Source: Sphingomonas sp. YR710
Lineage (GTDB): Bacteria; Pseudomonadota; Alphaproteobacteria; Sphingomonadales; Sphingomonadaceae
DNA length: 64,000 nt
Assembly: GCF_900101455.1 (NCBI RefSeq)
Contig: NZ_FMZJ01000018.1
Location: forward strand, 1-64,000
Direction: 5' to 3'
Below, piece after piece: positions 15,890-25,923 of this stretch. The first letter of the stretch is position 1; each line of letters opens with the position of its first letter. The notes beneath the pieces were generated by a model, which did not search any database, was not told where the DNA came from, and saw only the letters and a list, made by a program, of their open reading frames with translations. Made by a program: the position numbers and the translations under genes.

Positions 15890-16767
15890 CAGCTCGCCTG
15901 GGCCGGCCAGTTGAAGATGCGCCGCGCGTTCCGCCCAAGGATCTGCTGCTTTTCGTCGAGCGAAAGCTCCGGATCGTCGCGGATATAATGCACCAGATCC
16001 GACCAGCCGATCGCGGGCCGCACGACGGTCTTGTCGCTTGACCAGATCAGGCGATCGGCGCCGAATGACGTGATCGCGCGACGCAGGACGCGGCGGATCG
16101 GCTCGTACGGATAGTCCCCCGCGGCGAAGAACATATGGGCGTGGCTGATCTTGATCGCGACATTGGGATAGTCAGCGAGCTTCAGAACCTCGTCCAGATA
16201 ATCGGGGCTGGCCGCCCTGCGTGCCTCGGCTTCCGGCCGGTGCCGCATGTCCTGCCCCATGACGAGGCCCCAATGGTCGACGACGAACTGCAACCTGGGG
16301 AATTTCTTCAGATAGCGCGGCAGATATTCGACATAACCGGGAATGAAAAGGCACACCGGCAAGCCCGCATCCTGCGCAATTTCGAACGCGCGATCGAATC
16401 CGCCCTCGCAGAACGCCGCGGCCTCCACGGGCGTCGCTACCGCCAGAAACCGAAAAGCGCGCGCATGCGGCGATGAGGCGAGGACGCGCATGACCATTTC
16501 GATCTGCGGATCGTTGCGGTCGAGACGGACGAAATAGGAAAACCGGTCCGGATGAAGCGTGCTCGCCAGTTCGGCAGTCGGATAGATGGACCGCCAGGCA
16601 CCGTTCGGCAGTTCGAAACCGGGCTGGTTGCGCAGGCCGCCGGCCGATTCCGAACGATACCAATATTCGTCGATCAACACAGACCGGATGCCGATCGCGT
16701 TCATCGCCTCCAAATTCGCGTCGATCGTGCCGGGCCCCATATGGATTTGCGCATCGACGATATCCAT
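15889..16767 (-). CDS. Amidohydrolase of the COG2159 (ACMSD-like, TIM-barrel) family
   Basis: The 292-residue protein begins [13 protein letters not shown], where family members usually have the metal site D-x-H. Later barrel elements are [18 protein letters not shown] and [14 protein letters not shown], followed by the usual C-terminal [15 protein letters not shown]2159 enzymes are metal-dependent decarboxylases or hydrolases of aromatic and other catabolites. ATG 16767 is chosen because it starts at the first barrel strand; the longer frame adds a non-conserved Cys-rich tail. It is convergent with the P450-ferredoxin genes and may act in the same catabolism, which is inference. Confidence 0.85.
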   Translation of the reverse strand: MDIVDAQIHMGPGTIDANLEAMNAIGIRSVLIDEYWYRSESAGGLRNQPGFELPNGAWRSIYPTAELASTLHPDRFSYFVRLDRNDPQIEMVMRVLASSPHARAFRFLAVATPVEAAAFCEGGFDRAFEIAQDAGLPVCLFIPGYVEYLPRYLKKFPRLQFVVDHWGLVMGQDMRHRPEAEARRAASPDYLDEVLKLADYPNVAIKISHAHMFFAAGDYPYEPIRRVLRRAITSFGADRLIWSSDKTVVRPAIGWSDLVHYIRDDPELSLDEKQQILGRNARRIFNWPAQAS

Positions 16768-16902
16768 GGCCACCTCACGCTTATATTCTCGTTCGCACCC
16801 CGATGATGGGCAGCCGGCGCGCAAATCGCAAATGGATTTTCACCGGGCGGCGATCATCGTGGCGACGAAAACGCGCAGGCTCGGTCGTCCGCAGTCCGAT
16901 CC

Positions 16903-18492
16903 TCAATGCCGGAAATGGCGCATCCCGGTGAACACCATCGCCAGCCCGGCCTCGTCGGCGGTGGCGATGACGTCGGCGTCACGGATCGAGCCGCCCGGCT
17001 GGATCACTGCGGTCGCCCCCGCCTCGACCGCGGTCAGCAGGCCGTCGGCGAAAGGGAAGAAGGCATCGGAAGCCACCGACGAGCCGATCGTGCGCGGCTG
17101 CGCCCAGCCGGCCTTCCCAGCCGCGTCCTTCGCCTTCCACGCGGCGATACGCGCCGATTCCATACGGTTCATCTGGCCCGCACCAACGCCGGCGGTCGAA
17201 CCGTCCTTGGCATAGACGATCGCGTTCGACTTGACATGCTTGGCCACCGTCCAGGCGAACAGGCAGTCGTCGAGTTCCTGCGCTGTTGGCTCGCGCTTCG
17301 TCACGACCTTCAGGTCGCTGCGGCTGATCCGGCCATTGTCGCGCGACTGCATCAGCACCCCGCCGGCGATCGACTTGATCGCAAGGCCCGGCCGCGCCGG
17401 ATCGGGCAGGTCGCCGGTCAGCAGCAGCCGCAGATTCTTCTTCTTCGCGAAGATCGCCTTGGCCTCGTCATCGGCATCGGGTGCCGCGACGACCTCGGTG
17501 AAGATGCCCGAGATCGCCTCGGCGGTCTTGCCGTCGAGCGGGCGGTTGACCGCGATGATGCCGCCAAACGCCGAAACGCTGTCGCACGCCAGCGCCGCCT
17601 CATAAGCCTCGATCAGCGTATCGGCGCTGGCGACGCCGCACGGATTGGCATGCTTGACGATCACCACCGTCGGCGGCCCGTCACGGAATTCGCTGACCAG
17701 CTCAAGCGCGGCATCGGCGTCGTTATAATTGTTGTAGCTGAGTTCCTTGCCCTGCACCTGCACCGCCTGGCCGATGCCGCGCACCGTAGGGCCGGCCGGC
17801 ACGTAGAGCGCCGCCGTCTGGTGCGGATTCTCGCCATAACGCAGGCCCGATGCCTTTTTGAGCGGGATCGAGACCGCATCGGGGAACAAGGCCCCCTGAT
17901 CGGCATAAGCGAACCAGGACGAGATCATCGCATCATAAGCCGCCGTCGCCGCGAACGCCTTGGCCGCGAGCCGCTTGCGCAACGCCATCGTGGTGGCGCC
18001 GTCGTGCATGTCGAGCGCGCTGATGATCTCGGCATAATCGGACGGATCGGTGACGATCGTGACGAAGGCATGGTTCTTGGCCGCCGAACGCACCATCGAG
18101 GGGCCGCCGATATCGATATTCTCGATAATCTCGTCACGCTCCGCACCGCGCGCCACCGTCTGCGCGAACGGATAGAGGTTGACCACCACCATATCGATCG
18201 CGCCGATGCCATGATCGGCCATCGCCTTGGCATGTTCGGGATCGTCGCGCACCGCGAGCAGGCCGCCATGGACCATCGGATGCAGGGTCTTGACCCGCCC
18301 GTCCATCATCTCGGGAAAGCCCGTGAGATCGGACACGTCGCGGACATCGAGCCCGGCCTCGCGCAGCGCCTTGGCGGTACCCCCGGTCGAGACCAGTTCC
18401 ACGCCATGCCGGACGAGCGCCTCCCCGAGTTCCACAAGGCCGCTCTTGTCGGAGACGGACAGGAGGGCGCGCTTGATGGTAACGTCGGTCAT
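16903..18492 (-). CDS. purH: Bifunctional AICAR transformylase / IMP cyclohydrolase
   Basis: The 529-residue protein has the N-terminal MGS-like IMP cyclohydrolase domain ([51 protein letters not shown]) and the C-terminal AICAR formyltransferase domain with the catalytic Lys-His in [11 protein letters not shown]. The end [15 protein letters not shown] is typical of PurH. It performs the last two steps of de novo purine synthesis. Length is normal. It is the last gene of a minus-strand group with rsmB, rpe and the heparinase-like gene, though a repeat in the preceding gap may separate its transcription. Confidence 0.97.
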   Translation of the reverse strand: MTDVTIKRALLSVSDKSGLVELGEALVRHGVELVSTGGTAKALREAGLDVRDVSDLTGFPEMMDGRVKTLHPMVHGGLLAVRDDPEHAKAMADHGIGAIDMVVVNLYPFAQTVARGAERDEIIENIDIGGPSMVRSAAKNHAFVTIVTDPSDYAEIISALDMHDGATTMALRKRLAAKAFAATAAYDAMISSWFAYADQGALFPDAVSIPLKKASGLRYGENPHQTAALYVPAGPTVRGIGQAVQVQGKELSYNNYNDADAALELVSEFRDGPPTVVIVKHANPCGVASADTLIEAYEAALACDSVSAFGGIIAVNRPLDGKTAEAISGIFTEVVAAPDADDEAKAIFAKKKNLRLLLTGDLPDPARPGLAIKSIAGGVLMQSRDNGRISRSDLKVVTKREPTAQELDDCLFAWTVAKHVKSNAIVYAKDGSTAGVGAGQMNRMESARIAAWKAKDAAGKAGWAQPRTIGSSVASDAFFPFADGLLTAVEAGATAVIQPGGSIRDADVIATADEAGLAMVFTGMRHFRH

Positions 18493-18606
18493 GGGGAGAA
18501 GCTTCCTGGGTGATTGAGGAGGCTCCGTTAGGCGATGCGGTTATGATTTTCCACTGTGGAGATTCCTGGAACCGGTGGGCGGGTCGACCCGCGCGCCATG
18601 CCTCCC

Positions 18607-18700
18607 TTCGTCATGCTGAATTTATTTCAGCATCCACCGCGCCACAAGCCGCGCCTTGCTTGTTGATGCGTGGATCCTGAAACAAGTTCAGGATGACGAA
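18607..18700. repeat. Dispersed inverted repeat, family C
   Basis: The left arm TTCGTCATGCTGAATTTATT plus TCAGCATCC pairs imperfectly with the right arm GGATCCTGAAACAAGTTCAG plus GATGACGAA, around a core of about 40 nt. CGTCAT...ATGACG ends also appear in a short palindrome near 38588-38610. It lies in the 229-nt gap between the heparinase-like gene and purH. Confidence 0.6.
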
Positions 18701-18721
18701 TGAAAGATGGTCAGGCCTCGC

Positions 18722-20449
18722 TCACCCCGTCCGCGCCATCACCCATCTTACCTCAATCCCATCGTCCGGCACCGGGCCGGTGATCACGAGCTGCCGCGTG
18801 GGAATCGGCCGGCCGCGCGGATCGATCCACAGGCTGTCCTCGATCGAAACTTCGCCGCCGATCGCGCGGAAACGCCACAAAGCGCCCTCCATGACGCGCA
18901 GCACCGCACCGCTGCCGTCGGCGGTTGCCGATATGTCGACGCCGGGGGCCAAGTGAAAACGGATCGCATAATCGATCGCCTGCTGGCGTCGGCGGCGGCC
19001 TTCGGGAATCAGCGCATCCTCGCCGCGAATCTCGCGGCCATCGGGCGTGAGTATGATCTGCCGGCGATGCGCGAAGCCGAAGCGGCGGACATAGCCGTCG
19101 TGGCGCATATCGATGCGGCTGCCATGGATATCTTCGTAGCGCTCCTGCTCGACCTGGGTGACGCCCTTGCCCAGCGATCCGTCGGGATGCACCGCCGTCG
19201 AATTCGAATCGGCGAGAACCAAAGTCGAATGGGCCGCCGTACTGCGCAGCGCGTTGGCAAGATCGGGATTGAGCGCATTGTTCGCGCCCCGGCCACCCCC
19301 GCAATTGACGATCAGGCGGTAAGGGCCGTCCGATACTTCGATCGCCAGGGTCGACGCGCAGGCGCCTTTGGCGAAACGCGAAATCGGCGGCGGTGCGCTA
19401 TCGACGATGATCCGCGTGTGGCCCATCGACAGCCGCTGATAACCCCAGTCGAGCGACTGGCGGAGCGGGCGGGCGCGAATGCCGGCCGCGGCGACCACCG
19501 CATCGATCCGGCCGCCATCCAGCGGCGCATCGCCCTGCCAGCTCGACAGGCCGCCATCGCCCATCGTCAGCCCCGTCAACGCCGGAACCGCCCGCTGGAG
19601 AGCATCCATGATCGCGGGTGCGACCCGCTGCGCGCGCATCTCGTAAAATTTGCGTAAGCTCGCGAGCAGGCCGATCAGGTCCATCTGCTCGGCCGGCGAT
19701 CGGCTGACCAGCCCGCCATCGGCATGTAACGCGGCCTTCAACGCGCGTTCGAGCCCCTTTTCGCCATGGATCTGGCGCAGCTCGCCGCCGGGAATCAGCA
19801 GGCCCGCCGCCACCACGCCGATCCAGGCGGCCACCCGTGGCAGGCCGGGCGCGGCCTTGTCGGCACCGCGATCGAGATGGCGCGCGCCGCGGGCAAGCGC
19901 GTTGAGTACGCCGGTGCGCATCTCGTCCGACGACATGATCAATGGCGCGTGGCTGCCCCAGAACAGCAGCCGCCGGCCCCACAGATCGGGGCGCCAGGCC
20001 GCCTCGTGCACCTGCCGGCCGAAAGCGTCGAGCCAGCGGCGCGTGAGCCGTTCGGCAATCGGCGCCACGCGCTGGCGCGGGCCCGCCGCCGAAAGATCGC
20101 GAAGCCATGCGAAACTCTGCAGATGATCGCTGAACGCCGGCGAGATCGCTGCCATGCGGAAGTCGTAGGTCTCGATCGCGACGCTTTCGCCGCACCAGAC
20201 GATCTCGCCGTCGAGCATCGCGCCGCCCGCGCGGACCATCCCCTCGATCGGATCGTCGGGCACGCCGAACAGTTTGAGCGGATAGCGCCCGCGCAGCCGC
20301 AGCTGATGGAGCGGGGTGCGCCACGCGAGTTCATGGAAGCGCGTCGAGAAACGTTCGGCCAGCGAGTGACTCTTGTCACCCTCAACGCGGATCAGCCGCT
20401 TGCCCGGCACGACCCCATCAAAAGAGTCGGGCGGGCTCCCCTCGCTCAC
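18722..20449 (-). CDS. Heparinase II/III family protein
   Basis: The 575-residue protein has an alpha-helical N-terminal half and a beta-rich C-terminal half typical of heparinase II/III-like proteins. The conserved block [10 protein letters not shown]...[17 protein letters not shown] includes the family's AAHSTL segment. No signal peptide is visible, unlike classical secreted polysaccharide lyases. In alphaproteobacteria this cytosolic form commonly sits between rpe and purH, as here, and its substrate is not established. It overlaps the 3' end of rpe by 4 nt, so translation is probably coupled. Confidence 0.88.
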   Translation of the reverse strand: MSEGSPPDSFDGVVPGKRLIRVEGDKSHSLAERFSTRFHELAWRTPLHQLRLRGRYPLKLFGVPDDPIEGMVRAGGAMLDGEIVWCGESVAIETYDFRMAAISPAFSDHLQSFAWLRDLSAAGPRQRVAPIAERLTRRWLDAFGRQVHEAAWRPDLWGRRLLFWGSHAPLIMSSDEMRTGVLNALARGARHLDRGADKAAPGLPRVAAWIGVVAAGLLIPGGELRQIHGEKGLERALKAALHADGGLVSRSPAEQMDLIGLLASLRKFYEMRAQRVAPAIMDALQRAVPALTGLTMGDGGLSSWQGDAPLDGGRIDAVVAAAGIRARPLRQSLDWGYQRLSMGHTRIIVDSAPPPISRFAKGACASTLAIEVSDGPYRLIVNCGGGRGANNALNPDLANALRSTAAHSTLVLADSNSTAVHPDGSLGKGVTQVEQERYEDIHGSRIDMRHDGYVRRFGFAHRRQIILTPDGREIRGEDALIPEGRRRRQQAIDYAIRFHLAPGVDISATADGSGAVLRVMEGALWRFRAIGGEVSIEDSLWIDPRGRPIPTRQLVITGPVPDDGIEVRWVMARTG

Positions 20450-21120
20450 CCTTCGACCGGTCCCGCCCGGAGTCCCGCGATATTATCGGCATAGGCGCCT
20501 GGCCCGCCCCGAAAGGTGGCGGTGCCGGCGACCAGCACATTGGCGCCGGCCGCGATCACCCGCGGCGCCGTTGCCTTGTCGACTCCGCCATCGACCTGCA
20601 GATCGATCGGCTTGCCGAGCTTATCGATCATCTTGCGGATCGCCTCGATCTTGCGGAGCTGGCTCTCGATGAAGCTCTGCCCGCCAAAGCCGGGATTGAC
20701 GCTCATCACCAGCACCAGATCGATCTCTTCGAGGATATAATCGAGCGTCTTGGCCGGCGTGGCCGGGTTCAGCGACACGCCGGCCTTCTTGCCGAGCGCC
20801 TTGATCCGCTGGACGGTGCGGTGGAGATGCGGCCCCGCCTCCTGATGGACGGTGATGATGTCCGATCCCGCCGCCGCGAAATCATCGAGAAACGGATCGA
20901 CCGGCGCGATCATCAGGTGAACGTCGAAGATCTTGGCCGTATGCGGGCGCAGCGCCTTCACGACCGCGGGGCCGATCGTGATGTTCGGCACGAAATGGCC
21001 GTCCATCACGTCGACATGAATCCAGTCCGCCCCCGCTTCATCGATCGCGCGCACCTCCTCGCCCAGCCGGGCAAAATCGGCGGACAGGATCGAGGGCGCG
21101 ATAAGAACGGGATGAGTCAT
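20446..21120 (-). CDS. rpe: Ribulose-phosphate 3-epimerase
   Basis: The 224-residue TIM-barrel enzyme interconverts ribulose-5-phosphate and xylulose-5-phosphate in the pentose phosphate pathway. Visible motifs are [33 protein letters not shown] with metal-binding His/Asp, [19 protein letters not shown] and LQVDGGV with the catalytic Asp. Length is standard. It lies between rsmB and the heparinase-like gene on the same strand. Confidence 0.97.
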   Translation of the reverse strand: MTHPVLIAPSILSADFARLGEEVRAIDEAGADWIHVDVMDGHFVPNITIGPAVVKALRPHTAKIFDVHLMIAPVDPFLDDFAAAGSDIITVHQEAGPHLHRTVQRIKALGKKAGVSLNPATPAKTLDYILEEIDLVLVMSVNPGFGGQSFIESQLRKIEAIRKMIDKLGKPIDLQVDGGVDKATAPRVIAAGANVLVAGTATFRGGPGAYADNIAGLRAGPVEG

Positions 21121-21198
21121 GGTCCCTCGCGGATAGCTTTCCGCTTCATCGGGAGCAAGGGGAGCGTCAGTCTTACGTCACGGTCGCGAATGACGGCC

Positions 21199-21298
21199 GG
21201 CCCCACCCCAACCCCTCCCCTGAAGGGGAGGGGCTTGCAAGTGGCTGGCATACCGAGAAAAGCCCCTACCCTTCAGGGGAGGGGTTGGGGTGGGGCCT
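21199..21298. repeat. Family A repeat, interior part only
   Basis: GGCCCCACCCCAACCCCTCC at 21199-21218 and its near reverse complement ending GTTGGGGTGGGGCC at 21298 flank about 30 nt; each half contains the CCCCTCCCCTGAAGGGGAGG-type palindrome. The ATACCAAG termini of the other copies are missing. It lies between rsmB and rpe and could attenuate or stabilise the transcript. Confidence 0.7.
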
Positions 21299-21325
21299 AC
21301 GAACCAACACTGCCGTCGCAGCATC

Positions 21326-22594
21326 TCATCCCCGCCGGAACCGCGCCACGAAAAACCCGTCTGCCCCGCCGCGATCGGCCAAAGTCCCGGGCTTCACGCG
21401 CACGCGGCCTACCTTGTCGGGCGTGAACCCGGCGGGCAGTTCCTCGGTCGCCACCGGATCGATTCGCCAGTCGGCATGGCGTGCGACAAAGCCTTTCGCG
21501 ATCTGTTCCCCTTCATCCGCTTCCAGCGAGCACACCGCGTAGATCAACACGCCATCGGGCGCGACAAGACTTGCCGCATGATCGATCAACACCGCCTGCT
21601 GCTCGGCAAGCCCGGCGATGGCGCGATCGGTCGCGCGGTGGAGCACATCGGGATGCCGGCGAAAAATGCCCGTCGCCGAACAAGGCGCGTCGAGCAGCAC
21701 CGCATCATATGGTGCGCCGTCAGCGAAACTGGCCGCATCGCCGGTGCGGACATCTGCCGCCAGCTTCGTGCGTTCGAGATTTTCGGCAAGGCGCTCGAGC
21801 CGATGATCGGACAGATCGACGGCGGTCACTTGCCAGCCATTGCCCGCAAGCTGCATCGTCTTACCACCCGGCGCCGCACAGAGATCGAGCGCGCGGCGCT
21901 CCGCCCCTGCCCCAAGCAGCCGTGCGGGAATCGATGCCGCGATATCCTGCACCCACCACAGACCGTCATCATAGCCGGGCAGATCGACGACCCGCCGCCC
22001 GTTCGCGATGCGGACATGGCCGCGCGCGAGGCTCTCGCCCTCCAAAGCCGCCGCCCATTCGGCTGTGTCGATGCCGGCCCGCAAGCTGAGGTCGACCGGC
22101 GGCGGTGCAGCGATCGACAGGCGCGCAGCCTCGGCGGCCTCCTTGCCCCAGGCCGAGGCCCAGCGCTTAGCGACCGGATCGGGCAGATGCGGCGGCGAGG
22201 GCAGCACCGCATCCTTCATCACGGTCGTAAACACGCCATGCGCAAGCTTGCGCGGTCCGCCATCGAGCAAGGGCAGCACCGTCGCGATCGCGGCATGATG
22301 CTGTGTGTTCATCGCCAGCGCCTGGACGAGCGCGATCCGCAGCACGAAGCGCGCCTTGGCGTCATGCGGCAATGGCTTTTCGGTCGCACCGTCGATCAGC
22401 GCATCAAGATCGGGCAGGTGCCGCAACACCTCCGCCGCGATCGCATGCGCGAAGCCACGATCGTCGGCGCGATCGAGTTCGCTGCACGCGGCATCCATCG
22501 CCTGTTCGAGCGGCAGGCCGCGGCGCAGCACGGCATCGAGCAGCTTGAGGGCAGCGCGGCGTGTGGCCACGCCGGCGGGTTCGGGAACGGTCAT
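21326..22594 (-). CDS. rsmB: 16S rRNA (cytosine-5)-methyltransferase, RsmB-type
   Basis: The 422-residue protein has an N-terminal NusB-like RNA-binding domain (about 1-140: TRRAALKLLDAVLRRGLPLE...) and a C-terminal Rossmann methyltransferase. SAM-binding DLCAAPGGKTMQLAG, motif IV DAPCSATGIFRRHPD and motif VI YAVCSLEADEGE supply the two Cys of RNA m5C methyltransferases. RsmB modifies C967 of 16S rRNA in E. coli. ATG 22594 starts just before the NusB-like domain; the open frame further upstream is proline-rich and unlike the family. The leader region holds a G-rich tract. Confidence 0.92.
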   Translation of the reverse strand: MTVPEPAGVATRRAALKLLDAVLRRGLPLEQAMDAACSELDRADDRGFAHAIAAEVLRHLPDLDALIDGATEKPLPHDAKARFVLRIALVQALAMNTQHHAAIATVLPLLDGGPRKLAHGVFTTVMKDAVLPSPPHLPDPVAKRWASAWGKEAAEAARLSIAAPPPVDLSLRAGIDTAEWAAALEGESLARGHVRIANGRRVVDLPGYDDGLWWVQDIAASIPARLLGAGAERRALDLCAAPGGKTMQLAGNGWQVTAVDLSDHRLERLAENLERTKLAADVRTGDAASFADGAPYDAVLLDAPCSATGIFRRHPDVLHRATDRAIAGLAEQQAVLIDHAASLVAPDGVLIYAVCSLEADEGEQIAKGFVARHADWRIDPVATEELPAGFTPDKVGRVRVKPGTLADRGGADGFFVARFRRG

Positions 22595-22620
22595 GCGCGC
22601 GGGTGTAGGGGATTGGCGGC

Positions 22621-22660
22621 GGGGGGAGAATGGGGAAAGTGGGGGTGTCGGGTGTGGGGG
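22621..22660 (+). other. G-rich tract with quadruplex potential upstream of rsmB
   Basis: Five runs of three or more G on the plus strand (22621-22626, 22632-22635, 22641-22645, 22650-22652, 22656-22660) are separated by loops of 3-5 nt. This meets the standard intramolecular quadruplex pattern. It is on the rsmB template strand, so the transcript would be C-rich. The rest of the 22595-22915 gap contains no convincing gene. Confidence 0.5.
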
Positions 22661-22915
22661 TGATGCGGTATGGCTGGATTGGGGCCGCTTCCGGACTGAC
22701 GGTTTTGAGACGGTGATGCGGCGGAAGCTGCCGTTCCGAACCGGTGTGGGAGCAAATGGCCGCTTCCGTGCGATCGCAGTCCCGTACTGACCGGTGAAGT
22801 GTTCGGTCCTTGTGCGGTTATGCGCGAAAGAGCCAACGCGCTCGGCGCCTAGAGGGAAAGGTGTTGTCAGTCTAATGTGGTCCCGCACGCAATCGCGCCG
22901 TGCCCGGCGACAGGC

Positions 22916-25159
22916 CTATTGCGGGACCGTGAGCTTTTCGAGGCCGTCATAGTGCAGCGGCGCTACGGCTTTGATCATCTCCAGCAGATAGGTCACGTTC
23001 TTCTGCGTTTCGGAGACAAGTGCCGGATCGAAACCCTTGCCAGTCGAATGGGAGAGATCATTCGCGAACTTATAGATCGCGGTTTTCTTGTGCGAATCAA
23101 AGTCGGTCGCCTCGAGCTTGGCGTATAGCGAGGCTTCGTAGGGCCGGTGGAAATCGAGGAAAGTTTCGAGCACTTTCCGGGCGACGTTGGGAATATGATA
23201 GGACGCGAGGATCGTCCCATCCGACTTGAAGCCGTGCAGCAGCTTGAACAGGAAGCAATATTCGGTCGGATGGTTGAGCAGCAGCGCGTCGAGCGGCTCG
23301 AGCGAGGCGTCACGGCATACATCCGCCTCGGCGCAGACGATCATGAAATAGGCTTTGTCGGTCTTTTTGAAGTTCTGGACCCAGTTAAGCAGCAATTTGA
23401 GGAAATCGAAATTGTGGGTGAGGATGAAGACCTGCTTGGCGTCCTTGACCGCATTCTTGAGGAAGGCGAACGCCTGATAGATCGATGCCGCGTCGAGGCT
23501 TGATATCGGGTCGTCGATGACGACGACGCCCTCCTTGATGTTGAAATCTTGGTCTCCCAGCTGCACGATGAAATAAAGGAAGGCGATCGCGGTCTTCTCG
23601 CCTTCAGACAGGCGCTTGGCCGGCTTGCCGCGTCGTTGCACGTGGTAGCCCTCAGCACCGGACTCGAAGCGCAAATCGGTCCGGCCCAGGAATATCTTGA
23701 GCTTATCGGTGAGCGCGGCACCGCCGGCGTGCTTGCTTGAAACCTTAGCCTGCTTCGCCTCGAACGAATCCTTGAGCGCCTGCAAGCCGCGCGGATCGGG
23801 CAGGTCCTCGGCGCCATCAGTTAGCTTGGTCCCGATGGTTTTCTGTACGGCGATCTGCGCGTCGAGGTCGCGCACCTGATCGACGATGGTGGACAAGTAG
23901 TGGCGCTGGAGCTGGGTGCGCGCCTCGGCCTTGGCGCGTTCAAACCCCTCGCTCTTGCGGTTCTGGCGTTCGATCACCGCCGCCAGGGTCGCCAGCGCCG
24001 CGGTCAACGGCTGTGGGTCGATAGCGATATCGCGCGCATAGGCGGTTGCGCGGTTCAGCAGCTTTTCGTCCAGCACCGCGCTGGCGGCGTCGACCTGGTC
24101 GACGAGCGCGGTGCGGCAGCGTTCCGCTGTCTCCATCGCACTCTCGTAGTCTGCGCGAAGCTCGGCATAGAGCGCGTTCTTCGCCGGGAAGACCAATGCG
24201 GCGAAGGCCTCGGAAAGGTTGCGCGCGATCCGCGCAGTTTGCTCGATGTCCGCCTTCAGCCGCTGGTCCTCGACCCCGAAATGCTCGGCGAGCGCCGCCA
24301 TCCGCGCTGCTGGGAGCGGCTGGGCGCAGAATTCGCAATGATCGGAATTGCGCGCGCGATGGAGCGTGACGCCTTCCTCGACCCATCGCGCGATGATCGG
24401 CTCCTCAACGAGGCGACGCAGCGCACCCGCCTGTGCCGTGCGCGCGAGCAAGGCGACGATTTCGGCGGGCAAGGCGATGGCGACATCGGCGAACGGCCGC
24501 GCCGGGTCGCCCGGCTGCAAAGGCAGCACGGGCACGGTGACGGATTCGAGCTGCTCCTGATGGACGGTCGCGCGATGGGCCTGAAGTTGCGCGTCCGTGA
24601 GCGGCGAGAGATCGCGCTCTTTGGCGAAGTCCGCCTCGGCGTTTGGCTTGCGGTAGCTGCGCAGCGTGCTGCCGCTGGTCGCCTCGCCGATCGTCTTGGC
24701 GATCGCGGAGAAGATCCTTCCCTTGTCGGCGTCGAGCTTCTCTGCGGCCTTTTCGGCCGCCGCGATCGCGCGCGATCGCTCGTCATGGGTCGCCCGCTCG
24801 GCCGCAGCTTCCTCGGCGAGCGCCTTGTTCTCCTCGCCAATGATCAGGATATGGCGAAGCGGACCGTGGAACTGGCCGATATTGGCCTCAACATAATCGG
24901 CATTGAAAGTGCGGACCTTGCGCCCATAATGCTGGCCGGCGCTCAGCGTGCCGGATTGGCTCTCGATAGTGTATTCGAGGTCGGCATGGTCGGTGTGGGC
25001 GCCGGCTTCCAGAACCGCGAACAGGCGCGACAGTGTCGTCTTGCCCGAACCATTCTCGCCATAGATGATGTTGTAGCGCGCAAAGGCTGGCAGGTCGGCA
25101 GGCGCGGTGAAGTCGCCGAACACGCCGAGCCCCTTGATCCGCTTGATCGCGGTCAACAC
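22916..25159 (-). CDS. AAA_13-family SMC-like ATPase, RloC/PrrC-like putative anticodon nuclease
   Basis: The 747-residue protein shows Walker A GENGSGKT (34-41), a coiled-coil-rich middle with CxxC in DHCEFCAQPLP (C275, C278) like a zinc hook, ABC signature LSEGEKTA (517-524), Walker B VVVIDDP (D549-D550) and THN (H582). After the ATPase core, R661-x3-E665 (ARKVLETFL) and H704 (NDLSHS) match in order and rough spacing the Arg-Glu-His triad of RloC/PrrC anticodon nucleases. RloC proteins have about this length, a zinc hook and a C-terminal tRNA-cutting module. GTG 25159 is chosen because AGGAGG (25167-25172) lies 7 nt upstream. It overlaps the XRE gene by 7 nt. tRNA cleavage is inferred. Confidence 0.82.
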   Translation of the reverse strand: MLTAIKRIKGLGVFGDFTAPADLPAFARYNIIYGENGSGKTTLSRLFAVLEAGAHTDHADLEYTIESQSGTLSAGQHYGRKVRTFNADYVEANIGQFHGPLRHILIIGEENKALAEEAAAERATHDERSRAIAAAEKAAEKLDADKGRIFSAIAKTIGEATSGSTLRSYRKPNAEADFAKERDLSPLTDAQLQAHRATVHQEQLESVTVPVLPLQPGDPARPFADVAIALPAEIVALLARTAQAGALRRLVEEPIIARWVEEGVTLHRARNSDHCEFCAQPLPAARMAALAEHFGVEDQRLKADIEQTARIARNLSEAFAALVFPAKNALYAELRADYESAMETAERCRTALVDQVDAASAVLDEKLLNRATAYARDIAIDPQPLTAALATLAAVIERQNRKSEGFERAKAEARTQLQRHYLSTIVDQVRDLDAQIAVQKTIGTKLTDGAEDLPDPRGLQALKDSFEAKQAKVSSKHAGGAALTDKLKIFLGRTDLRFESGAEGYHVQRRGKPAKRLSEGEKTAIAFLYFIVQLGDQDFNIKEGVVVIDDPISSLDAASIYQAFAFLKNAVKDAKQVFILTHNFDFLKLLLNWVQNFKKTDKAYFMIVCAEADVCRDASLEPLDALLLNHPTEYCFLFKLLHGFKSDGTILASYHIPNVARKVLETFLDFHRPYEASLYAKLEATDFDSHKKTAIYKFANDLSHSTGKGFDPALVSETQKNVTYLLEMIKAVAPLHYDGLEKLTVPQ

Positions 25160-25923
25160 GAGGCGGCCTCCTGCTTGGCCAGGAAATTCTTCCACGAAGG
25201 AAGAACGAAGGGCTGGCCGTGGTCGATCGGCACGCGCATCGACGTCTCGCCATATTCCCCCGGGGCCCCAAGTGCGATGACGAAGCGCGATTGGTGAGTG
25301 GCGGGCTCGTCCTCGGCCGGCAGATCGTAGCGTTCGGGCAGGCGACGATAGACCTTAGTCTGGTAGATCCAGATGTCATTCCCGCGCAGCATCACCATCA
25401 GTTGGCGGATGCGCCGCCGAATGGCGATCTGATCGGAGGGCGGGATGTCCACCAATATATCGCGCCGGGACCAGGTGAGCCCGGTGAGAAGGTCGACCAG
25501 CTCCTGCGCGTAACCGCCGGTCTCCTCGGTCAACGGTATCTCGATCACGCAAGCGAGATCGTGCGCGCTGGCGGCTTCGTCGTAGACCTTGCCCTCGTCC
25601 GATGTCGCCTGGGCATAGTCCCAATCATGGCGCGGGATGAGCTGGTCCTTGTCCTCGAACAGGGGCGACCGATCGACCTCAGAGTTCGCCCCGGCGGCCG
25701 GGGGCGCCAGAAGCGTCGCGGCGAGCACGTCGCGATGGACGCCGAACAGCTTGGCGATGCGGTCGAGCAGCACCACCGAAATCGGCGCGTTCTCATTCTC
25801 GATCTTACGCAGCATGCGCACGCTGACGGCGATCGCGTTCGCGAATTCCTTTTGCGTCGACAGGCGCTCAAGCTGTTCCCTGAGCTGTTTGATCGCAGTT
25901 CCGTTCGGAATGACCTTCTTCAT
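25153..25923 (-). CDS. XRE-family helix-turn-helix protein coupled to the RloC-like ATPase
   Basis: The 256-residue protein has an N-terminal XRE/Cro helix-turn-helix (about 8-70: LREQLERLSTQKEFANAIAV followed by SVRMLRKIENENAPISVVLLDRIAKLFGV). Its C-terminal region of about 185 residues, from LFEDKDQLIPRHDWDYAQ, is not one I recognise; it contains LPERYDLPAEDEPATHQSRF. No signal peptide or membrane segment was seen. The 3' end overlaps the ATPase start, so the two form one operon. It may repress the operon or act as sensor or inhibitor of the ATPase. ATG 25923 is preferred because the frame upstream is Arg-rich and non-conserved. Confidence 0.8.
   Translation of the reverse strand: MKKVIPNGTAIKQLREQLERLSTQKEFANAIAVSVRMLRKIENENAPISVVLLDRIAKLFGVHRDVLAATLLAPPAAGANSEVDRSPLFEDKDQLIPRHDWDYAQATSDEGKVYDEAASAHDLACVIEIPLTEETGGYAQELVDLLTGLTWSRRDILVDIPPSDQIAIRRRIRQLMVMLRGNDIWIYQTKVYRRLPERYDLPAEDEPATHQSRFVIALGAPGEYGETSMRVPIDHGQPFVLPSWKNFLAKQEAASC

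Noticed and set aside
16906-18513. A 535-codon open frame antisense to purH
   Set aside because: Composition is shadow-like (Arg/His/Asp-rich) and purH on the other strand is unmistakable.
22916-25159. ATPase considered as RecF, Rad50 or a PARIS/Septu ATPase
   Set aside because: Length, CxxC position and the R-x3-E...H after the ATPase core fit RloC/PrrC better; the other systems have different partner genes, which are missing here.
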